A stretch of DNA of 64,000 nt from Pantoea nemavictus (GTDB taxonomy: Bacteria > Pseudomonadota > Gammaproteobacteria > Enterobacterales > Enterobacteriaceae). Positions 41,958 through 50,000 of the stretch are shown here, piece by piece. Location: NCBI RefSeq assembly GCF_037479095.1, contig NZ_JBBGZW010000002.1, forward strand, positions 124,001 to 188,000, read 5' to 3'. The position numbers and the translations under genes are program-made. Position 1 is the first letter of the stretch; each line of letters opens with the position of its first letter. Below the pieces are notes generated by a model. The model made no database searches, had not been told where the DNA came from, and saw only the letters and a list, made by a program, of their open reading frames with translations.

Positions 41958-43178
41958 TTAGCGCCCACCGAACGCCGGCAGCAGTTGAAACCAGCTCAGC
42001 AGCCAGGCGAGAATATTCAGCGCACCAAATACCAGCAGTAATATCACCGCCAGCGAACAGCGCTGCTGTGACTTCCATGCCAGCAGCGCCGGAATAAACA
42101 CCGCCCACAAAGTCGCAAAAAGTCCGGCAAAACCAATCGCCGCGACAAATCCGTGCGGCCACAGGATCGAAGCCATCAGCGGCGGCAAGAATGTCAGACA
42201 CGCCGTTTGCAGGCGTGCCCCCGGTGAATTACCGAGGCTAAGGCGATCGGCGATGAAATCAAACAGTCCGGCGGTGACGCCCAGAAATGAGGCGATTACT
42301 GCAAAATGCGAGAAGATCGACATCATGAGCGAGAGCGCATTGACGTGCAGATGTTCACGCAGCGCCGCCATCAGCGCAGCGATATCGCCGCCCTGCTTCA
42401 CGATCGCGGGAAACGCCGCGCGCGGCAGATTACCCATGGTGCTGGTTAGCCAAAACAGATACAGAGCCAGTGACATCAGCGTGCCCAATACCAAAGCGCG
42501 CGTGATGTGTTTTTTATTGCCGGCGTAATAGCTGACTAACCCGGTGATATTGCCGTGATAGCCAAACGAGGCGAGACAAAACGGCAGTACGCCCAGCGCA
42601 TACGGCCAGTAACGTTCCCCGGCCGCTGGCGCGCTCAGCAGCGATGAAACATTCACCTGCGTCAGCAAGCCGCCGAATAGCAGAATAAGCAGCAGAATTT
42701 TGGCCAGTACGCAGAAGGTCATTAAACGACTGACGCCGGTGGTGCCGAGCCACACCACCGCCGCCACACACACGGCCAGCAAAATTTTCGCCTCAGCGGT
42801 GGAGATGGGCAATCCCGCCTGGTTAAGTGAATGTTGATAGACCGGGCCGCTGGCGGAAATGTAGGCGTAGGTGAGAATGCCGAGTACAAACAAGATGCTG
42901 AGGCCATTGAGCGCTGCCCATCCGCGCCCCAGCAGATCTTTGGTCAAGGTATCGTAGCCCGCGCCCGGCGGATAGGTCAGGCTCACGCGCATAAACAGTA
43001 AGCCGGATAGCAGCATGCCGCCCCAGCTGATCAGCAGCAGCACCATTGCCCAGCCAAACCACGCACCCGCCATCACCACCGGCAGCGTAAACATGCCGGC
43101 GCCCACCACGGTGCCGCAAATAATCATCGCGCCCCACCAAACGGAAGGCTGGCGGCGGGACAATGTCATCTCCGTCAT
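41958..43178 (-). CDS. Tryptophan-type aromatic amino acid permease (Mtr/TnaB-like)
   Basis: A 406-residue inner-membrane transporter of the HAAAP family with about eleven membrane segments. Its run of motifs (GTVVGAGMFTLPVVMAGAWF, YDTLTKDLLGRGW, LTYAYISASG, PFCLASFGYHGNITGL, SFLGVTAGLFDF) follows the tryptophan permeases Mtr and TnaB closely. The start at 43178 is set by GGGAA upstream. It stands alone between two terminators. Substrate specificity (tryptophan versus other aromatic acids) is inferred from similarity remembered, not aligned. Confidence 0.8.
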   Translation of the reverse strand: MTEMTLSRRQPSVWWGAMIICGTVVGAGMFTLPVVMAGAWFGWAMVLLLISWGGMLLSGLLFMRVSLTYPPGAGYDTLTKDLLGRGWAALNGLSILFVLGILTYAYISASGPVYQHSLNQAGLPISTAEAKILLAVCVAAVVWLGTTGVSRLMTFCVLAKILLLILLFGGLLTQVNVSSLLSAPAAGERYWPYALGVLPFCLASFGYHGNITGLVSYYAGNKKHITRALVLGTLMSLALYLFWLTSTMGNLPRAAFPAIVKQGGDIAALMAALREHLHVNALSLMMSIFSHFAVIASFLGVTAGLFDFIADRLSLGNSPGARLQTACLTFLPPLMASILWPHGFVAAIGFAGLFATLWAVFIPALLAWKSQQRCSLAVILLLVFGALNILAWLLSWFQLLPAFGGR

Positions 43179-43256
43179 CACTTATTCCCTACAAAACAGC
43201 TTAAAGGCGGCGATGATACACGGGATAACGCTAAGAAGAGAGTTTGTAACCAGATA

Positions 43257-43289
43257 AAACGCGCGTCAGCTGAATCTGAACGCGCGTTT
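43257..43289 (-). terminator. Intrinsic terminator after the dehydrogenase gene
   Basis: AAACGCGCGT (43257-43266) pairs with ACGCGCGTTT (43280-43289). On the minus strand the stem is followed by TTTTAT. It ends the three-gene unit from 46729. Confidence 0.7.
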
Positions 43290-43306
43290 GGCGAGAGGAG
43301 AGTAAC

Positions 43307-44317
43307 TCAGCGATAGAATGCAGGTTTTGCCGGCATGGTGACCGGCACGATGTCACCGGAGGTTTGCGCCGCCACGCAGGCATAGGCGGCGACCGCCGCC
43401 GCGTAACCGTCCCACGCCGAAGGACCGGTCATCTCACCGGACAACACGTTGTTAATGAAGTCCTGCAATTCCACGTCATAGGCATCGATGAAACGCTTTT
43501 TCCAGTCGGTGAGAATGCGGGTAGAGAGCTTCGCTGCGCTGCGTGTTTGCACGGACATCGGCTCAGGAAGCCGCGCAATACCGCTTTCGCCCACCACTTC
43601 ACACTGGATATCGTAGCCGTAAGCACAGTTGACGAAGATTTCAACGTCGATGCGCACACCTTTGGCGGTTTCCAGCAACACGATTTGTGGATCTTTCAGA
43701 TGCGCAGAGGCTTTACGGGTTGTGCGTGGATAGATCACCTGCGCGCTGACATAATCGTCTTTTAGTAACCAGCGCAGCACATCGAGCTCATGAATCAGCG
43801 TATCGGTGATCGCCATGTCGGTAGTGTATGAATCTCCCACCTCGGGATTACGGTGCGCGCAGTGCAGCATCAACGGTTCGCCAATCTCGCCACTGTCAAT
43901 TACCGCTTTCAGCGCGCGATAGCCGCTGTCATACGGTCGCATAAAGCCAACCTGCACCAACTGCTTACCGGCTGCCATTTCGGCTTCAACAATGTTCATG
44001 CAACCTTGCGCGGTGACCGCCAGGGGTTTTTCACAGAACACCGCTTTACCCGCTTTGATCGCCGCGAGCACGAACTCTTCATGCGTCGGCCCCCACGAAG
44101 TAACCAGAATTGCCTGCACCTCGGGCGCGTTAATCAGGTCGTGTGCGTTGTCGAAGATCTCGGCCTGAATGGCCAGATCCTTGATGATCTGTTCGCAGTT
44201 AGCGCGGTTAATGTCATTCAGCGCCACCACGCGTGAATGCTGCAGCACCTGGCTGCAACGACGAATGTGTTCGCGGCCGATCGCGCCCGTGCCAATTACA
44301 CCAATATTGAGCGTCAT
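43307..44317 (-). CDS. Gfo/Idh/MocA family dehydrogenase (inositol 2-dehydrogenase-like)
   Basis: A 336-residue NAD-dependent sugar/polyol dehydrogenase. It has a Rossmann motif [12 protein letters not shown], the family signature CEKPLAVT and the catalytic region [12 protein letters not shown] with Asp and His. The C-terminal sheet domain follows. The overall pattern fits myo-inositol 2-dehydrogenase (IolG) and relatives. AAGGA precedes the ATG. It is downstream of a TIM-barrel isomerase and an IolT-like transporter in the same unit. Confidence 0.85.
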   Translation of the reverse strand: MTLNIGVIGTGAIGREHIRRCSQVLQHSRVVALNDINRANCEQIIKDLAIQAEIFDNAHDLINAPEVQAILVTSWGPTHEEFVLAAIKAGKAVFCEKPLAVTAQGCMNIVEAEMAAGKQLVQVGFMRPYDSGYRALKAVIDSGEIGEPLMLHCAHRNPEVGDSYTTDMAITDTLIHELDVLRWLLKDDYVSAQVIYPRTTRKASAHLKDPQIVLLETAKGVRIDVEIFVNCAYGYDIQCEVVGESGIARLPEPMSVQTRSAAKLSTRILTDWKKRFIDAYDVELQDFINNVLSGEMTGPSAWDGYAAAVAAYACVAAQTSGDIVPVTMPAKPAFYR

Positions 44318-44338
44318 TGAGTGTTCCTTAGGGGGAGG

Positions 44339-45160
44339 TTAGTCATTCAGGTAAGCAATGCTGGATTTAATTTGCTGAGCAATCTCTTCTTCGCTCCATG
44401 CCTCCATCACCGAAGAAAAAGGTTCAAAGGCATAAATACCGCGATAACCCCTCTCTTCCAGACGCTGCACCTGCTGTTTTGATTTCAGCAAATCATCAGC
44501 GCTCAGCATGATGCGCTCTTCGTCGGTGAGCAGATGCGTTGGACGCGCGTCAGTCACACCCGACAAGTGCACCAGCCCGATGTTGCTCACCTCAATACCG
44601 CCAGCGAAATCCTGTTCAGCGCCTTCGTACAAGTGGTGATGAAAGGTATCCAGTACGATTTTAAACGGTACACCAGCCTGCTTAATCAGCTGTTGTGCCA
44701 GCGCGGCAGAACGCAGTGAGCTTTGTGGGAAGCCGAGCGGCTCGACCAGACCCGCAATGCCATATTCGGCAAACAGCGGCGCGAGGGTTTTCAACGCGTC
44801 TATGGTTTGCTGCTGGGAAATAGCGGTGCCATCATTCAATGGACAAAGTACCAATGCTTTAGCACCGGTTGCTTGCGCGTCTTTTAATAAGCCGCGCGTT
44901 TTTTCCAGTACCTCATCGGTTAATTGATTAAACGGATAAACTGCATTAATCGTTTCGATGGTGAAAGCATGTTGAGTCGCGAGATCACGCACTTCCTCAG
45001 CGGATAAATTATCGGTCACGCGGCCACTTTTCATATCATTACGGATTTCAACTTTATTTAAACCCAGCGGTTCAACCAGCGAGAAAAAACGCTCAATGCT
45101 GAGGTTAGGGGCAATTTTACGATTAACGCACAGTCGGTCATGGCTTATTTTGTAGGTCAT
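44339..45160 (-). CDS. Sugar phosphate isomerase/epimerase-type TIM barrel (inosose-type)
   Basis: A 273-residue xylose-isomerase-like TIM barrel. Metal-binding acids and histidines are placed at strand ends: GLVEPLGF, FKIVLDTFHHHL, GLVHLSGV and YAFEPFS. Such proteins (IolI, IolH, IolE families) isomerise or dehydrate inososes or related keto-polyols. It starts a two-gene stretch with the Gfo/Idh enzyme, 21 bp apart. Which of the iol activities it has is not clear. Confidence 0.75.
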   Translation of the reverse strand: MTYKISHDRLCVNRKIAPNLSIERFFSLVEPLGLNKVEIRNDMKSGRVTDNLSAEEVRDLATQHAFTIETINAVYPFNQLTDEVLEKTRGLLKDAQATGAKALVLCPLNDGTAISQQQTIDALKTLAPLFAEYGIAGLVEPLGFPQSSLRSAALAQQLIKQAGVPFKIVLDTFHHHLYEGAEQDFAGGIEVSNIGLVHLSGVTDARPTHLLTDEERIMLSADDLLKSKQQVQRLEERGYRGIYAFEPFSSVMEAWSEEEIAQQIKSSIAYLND

Positions 45161-45292
45161 GGTGTGTTCTATCCTGAAATAATGATGTTGTTTTGATTTC
45201 TGTTTTGTTGTGACGCGACGACATCTGGCGATAATAAGCTATCTTTTTATGCTGCTCTGCCAGAACTTTGATGGATTTACATCATTGCACCA

Positions 45293-46729
45293 TCATTTAT
45301 ACAACTCATGGAAATAGTGCTCGACCTGTTCCAGGCTGCGTCCCTTGGTTTCCGGAATCGTGCGCAGCACGAACATCGAACCGCCAATGCCAATCACGGC
45401 AAAGGTTAAGAAAGCGCCTGCCAGACCAAACGCCGCCAGCAGCAGCGGGAACGCCATCGATATGGCAAAGTTAGCCATCCACAGTGCAAACACCGCGCCG
45501 CCCATGCAGATACCACGCATGCGCGCGGGGAAAATCTCCGACAGCAGCAGCCAGGTGACCGGCGACAGCGCACCTTGCTGGAAGCACAGGAACATCAACA
45601 TGCCCGCTAACACCAGATAAGCACGCAGCAGATTGACCTCACCCGCCTGATGATATTCCGGCATGAAGAAGCACACGGCAGCGATTAAAAACAGGCAAGC
45701 GGTGCAGCCCATCTGACCGACCAGCACCAGCGGGCGACGGCCAATTTTGCCAATCAGCCAGATACCAACCAGCGTCATCACGACAGAAATCACGCCGTTG
45801 GCGATAGTGGCAAACAGCGCTGCATCGTTGCTTAGACCGGTTGCCGTGAGCATGGTCGGTGCGTAATACATGATGGTATTGACGCCGGTAAGTTGCTGGA
45901 TCGCGGCAATACCAATCCCGAGCAGGAATACTTTGCGCAGCCACGGTGTGCGCAGATCGCGCAGGCGGCCTTTGCCCTGCTGCCGGTTCTCTTCGAGGGT
46001 CTCTTCAATTTCCTCCAGTTCCCAATCGACATCATCGGCCGCACGCGTTTTCTCCAGAACTTTGCGGGCTTCGTTGTTATTACCGCGCATCACATGCCAG
46101 CGTGGGCTCTCCGGCATGAAGATCATGCCAAACCACAGCAGTACCGCTGGCACGGTGGAAATGGCAATCATCCAGCGCCAGGTGTGTTCGCCGCCCCAGA
46201 TTTCATTAAAGGTGGCGTTGGAAACGTAAGCCAACAGCTGGCCCGAGACGATCATCAGCTCCTGTAAGGTCACCAGCTGGCCACGTTTGTTTGCCGGTGC
46301 GATCTCTGCGATATACACCGGCACCGTAGCCGCCGCGCCGCCGACGGCGATGCCCAGAAACAGTCGTGAAGCGATCATTGAGATGACATCGGGTGCGAAG
46401 GCCGAACCGATGGCGCCAAGCGCGAAGATAAAGGCCAGAGAGATGATAATCTTGCGGCGGCCCCATGCATCAGCAAAATGGCCAGCAAGCAGTGCACCAA
46501 AGGCGGCGCCAAACAGCAGTGAACTGGTGACTAATCCGGTGGTAAAAGGCGTGAGCTGTAGATCGTCACGCATAAACAGTAAAGCTCCCGATACTACGCC
46601 GGTATCGTAGCCAAACAGTAACCCACCCAGCGTCGCGACCAGCGCAATAATTTTAACAAAAGGTTCAGTTCGCGTGATGCTATTTGGGCCTGATGCCGTG
46701 TTGGTCGATATAAAAAGTTCTCTTTCCAT
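45293..46729 (-). CDS. Sugar/inositol:H+ symporter of the MFS (IolT/GalP-like)
   Basis: A 478-residue twelve-segment sugar porter. Hallmarks are GGLLFGYDTGVVSGALLFM in segment 1, DAWGRRK in loop 2-3, PVYIAEIAPANKRG, QQLTGVNTIMYYAP, and PETKGRSLEQVEHYF at the C-terminus. The start at 46729 follows GGAGG; the longer frame to 46783 is rejected. It is the first gene of a unit with the two inositol-like enzymes, so inositol or a related polyol is the likely cargo. Confidence 0.88.
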   Translation of the reverse strand: MERELFISTNTASGPNSITRTEPFVKIIALVATLGGLLFGYDTGVVSGALLFMRDDLQLTPFTTGLVTSSLLFGAAFGALLAGHFADAWGRRKIIISLAFIFALGAIGSAFAPDVISMIASRLFLGIAVGGAAATVPVYIAEIAPANKRGQLVTLQELMIVSGQLLAYVSNATFNEIWGGEHTWRWMIAISTVPAVLLWFGMIFMPESPRWHVMRGNNNEARKVLEKTRAADDVDWELEEIEETLEENRQQGKGRLRDLRTPWLRKVFLLGIGIAAIQQLTGVNTIMYYAPTMLTATGLSNDAALFATIANGVISVVMTLVGIWLIGKIGRRPLVLVGQMGCTACLFLIAAVCFFMPEYHQAGEVNLLRAYLVLAGMLMFLCFQQGALSPVTWLLLSEIFPARMRGICMGGAVFALWMANFAISMAFPLLLAAFGLAGAFLTFAVIGIGGSMFVLRTIPETKGRSLEQVEHYFHELYK

Positions 46730-46937
46730 AATACCTCCTGGTAAAAAATGCTTAAGGAAATACGGCAGAACAAAACAGAACATTTACGCTATCGACATTT
46801 TTATTTCATGTTAATTTTTACTTGAAATATAATTTCCGAAATGTGAGTTCAAGCATTTTGCGATTTTTATTTTGATGGAATTGCATCAGGCGGGAAGATA
46901 GTTATTTAAGCGGTTTTGGATTGGCAATAAATAAAAA

Positions 46938-46957
46938 GGTCGCTGTGAATGGCGACC
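46938..46957 (-). terminator. Intrinsic terminator of the autotransporter gene
   Basis: On the minus strand GGTCGC (46957-46952) pairs with GCGACC (46943-46938) and is followed by TTTTTATTT. It lies about 90 bp after the autotransporter stop. The stem resembles the GTCGCCAT-type palindrome inside the MITE. Confidence 0.65.
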
Positions 46958-47003
46958 CTTCAGAAGAACAGCGCGGTTATCATAGTATGCACGGATGAGT
47001 TTC

Positions 47004-47027
47004 GTAGGGTGCGCATTGATGCGCACC
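47004..47027 (+). repeat. GTAG-tagged palindromic repeat after the autotransporter
   Basis: GTAG is followed by GGTGCGCAT, TG, ATGCGCACC (47008-47027), a perfect 9-bp stem 20 bp beyond the stop codon. It has the same layout as the repeats at 17985, 18025 and 28813. Confidence 0.6.
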
Positions 47028-47046
47028 TGAAAACAATACGCCTAAA

Positions 47047-50000
47047 TTAAAACATCCAGCGTACTCCCGCATTATAACGCCAGCCTTTAGCACCATTACC
47101 GTCAATCTCCTGGCGGTAATCCGCTTCCGCATACAGCGATACATCACTTTTCAGCGTTGCCGTGCCGCCCAGGCCAATATCCCACATCTGACCGAACTTG
47201 CCGCTGTCAAAGCGCACGCTGTCTGGCGCACCGCTGGCACCGGCGCGCGTAGTCGCCGATCCGCCCCAACCGCGCGTATAGCTGGTCCGCAAATAGGGCG
47301 TATATTGCTGACCGGCCTGATCCTGCCAGGTGCGATCGAGACGCGCACCCACGCGGCCAATGGTTTGATCGTAATTGCCCCAGCTCACGCGGGTGTTATC
47401 GCGATCGACCACATCATCCATGTTCAGCTGCAAATACATCAGCTGCGCCTGCGGTTCGAGGCGGATGCCGTTGGCAAACTGCCATGGATAACCGCTTTCC
47501 AGCGAGGCGCCCCAGCCGTTGCCTTTAAGCTTGCCGACCTCTTTTTGCCGGGCAATGTCGGTGTCGCCGCGATGCCAGTCAAACGACAGCGCGCCATCAA
47601 GATACAAACCGCTGTCGCGCAGCCAGGTTGCATACAGCGACAAGGTGTCGTTATCAAAGCTGGTCGAGCTGTAGCCATCGACTGCATCGGGGCGGATACG
47701 CGCATTACCGCGCGTGTAAGCCACACCCGCCCGCAAGCTGTCGTTGGCGCCCTGCAGATACAGCAGATTGCCGCCGAGCTGAACCGCGCTGTAATCAAGG
47801 TCAAAGTCATAGCCGTATTGGCTAACATCGCGATTAGTTTTGTACTTCAGGTTTGAACCGAGATAACGGATAAACATTTCACCGCTGGCGGCACTACTAT
47901 CTGAACGCAGCTCGCCAAGACGCTTATGCAGATCGTCCATGACCGCCATGTTGTAATATGCCAATCCAACCGGCGCAGAGATATACGCGGGCATCTGCGG
48001 CGTCACCTGCGGCCGCACCACGCTACCTGCCGCATCCGTAATAAAATTGTTTGCCAGGCGATAATTCCATGCGGCCGCGTTTTGTGTTCCGTACAGCCCA
48101 TATTGCCACGGACCGCTTGCCACATAATCGTTGCTCAGCACAAAACTGCTGGCGCTGGCCGTGCCGCTCACCTGCGCCAGTGAGATGCCTTGTTCTGGCG
48201 TGAGGATTGCCGCACTGGCTGCCACTGGCGTGACATCAAGCAAAGTGGTGCCACGGGTATTGCCGTTCACGCGCAGGGTGTCGCTGGATCCGCCCGCTGC
48301 GATTTGCGTATTCAGCTTCACGCGTCCGCCGCTGGAGGCCAGATCGCCATCAATCGTCAGGGTGTTGCCAGGCGCGCCGCTGCCGTTGGTGAGATCCAGC
48401 GTGCCGGCATTATTCACTACCAGCGAGTCGTCAGTGGCGCCGCTCAGCAGCGGATTCACGCCGTCGCCGGCAAATAGCGTCGATCCTGCGCCAATATTGA
48501 TGGTGCTGTGCGCCAGTTTGAGGTTGTCGGTGAGCGTCCATTGCGTATTGGCGAAGTTGATGGTGCTCCAGCCGCTGCCAAGATTCGTACCTTTGCTGAG
48601 ATCGTCTGCCGCCAGCGAACCGCCACGTGCCGTTATCTGATTAAAGCTCAGCGTGCTGCCGGCACCGTTTCCAGTGGTGATATGGCGCGTGTTGGCAAGG
48701 CTGACATTCTCTACCAGCGCCTGATTGCTGCCGCTGCCCATCGTCAGGCTGCCATCAAGAGTGCCACCGGAGAGTTGCAGTGTGTCATTACCGTTGCCGG
48801 TATTGACGTCACCGACTACCTTGCCGGACAGCAAAGCGAATTGATCGTTAGTCGCCCCGCCCGCCACGATAACGGTTTCGGGGAATGGCGCGCTGATATT
48901 GCCCTCGTTGATAAACACCGATTGGCCACCGCGTAAGTCGATGATGGGCGATACCGTGCTCAGCGAGATGATGCCGCCACGGTTGATCACTTCGCTGGCG
49001 GTACTGGTGACGATTGCTGAACCTCCATTTTGGTCATAGACCGCAATGGTGCCTTCAGTGATCACTTTGCCGCTGGTGTTAGCGCGCACGCCCGTGCTAT
49101 CACCGGAAACAAACATGTAGTAATCAGGTCCGATCACCAAATCATTGCTGGTGGTTGAGCCATCTTCATTGGCAAACAGATAGCCCGTGCCGCTGCCCGT
49201 GACATTGATATAAGCACTGCCGCCTTCATCAAATGAGGTGGCGGAGCGAATCCCGGTGCCGCCGTTAATATCCAGCCGCACCCGGTTAAGTGAAATATTG
49301 CTGGTCTCTGCGCGGTTGTTGATCACATTACCTTTGTTAGCGCTGAGTACCACGTGGTCGGCGATAAAACCGCTTGCACCGCGATCCAGTAAAACCGTAT
49401 CGGCATGGTTATTGGCAAAAGTGGTACTGGTGTAATTGAAATAATCATCGGCACCATCTCCGACGATATTTAGCACCCCGCCATTACCCACGCGTAACGC
49501 GCTGCCATTATCTACCTGCAATTGACCGCTCATCTGCGTGTATTGGCCGTAGCCGGTGCTGACATCAACGCCAACCCCATTGGCTACGTGCACATTGCCC
49601 GCGTTGATAAAGTTGCCACCCGCATAGAGGTGCGCACCGGTGCTGTTATTGCCTAACAGATCGATTGTGCTGAAGTTTTGCACGCGGGCGCCGTTGCCGC
49701 TGCTTAATGCCGTGACGTTGTCACCAGAACCGGTGATCGGTGCCGTGAGATACAGGTTCGCACCGCCGCTGTCGGTCGCCACCCCAGTGGTGTGATTTCC
49801 GCTCAAGGTGATGGCGTTATTCACCGAGCCGTATGCGCCCTCTGAGCCACGCACCGCCGTGGCTCCTTCGCCAGTGACGTTATATTGATCGCTACCAAAT
49901 AGTGTGGTGCCCACGCCGCTGGCGTCGATCCCGGTGGTATTCGCACCGCTCAAAGTAATTGCCGCCGGTTGCAGGGGATAGAAAATGCTGCCAGCCGCCA

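Noticed and set aside
46800..46880. Possible CRP or inositol-regulator site before the IolT-like gene
   Set aside because: Only one half (TCACA on the minus strand) resembles a CRP site. The other half does not fit and no regulator is encoded nearby.
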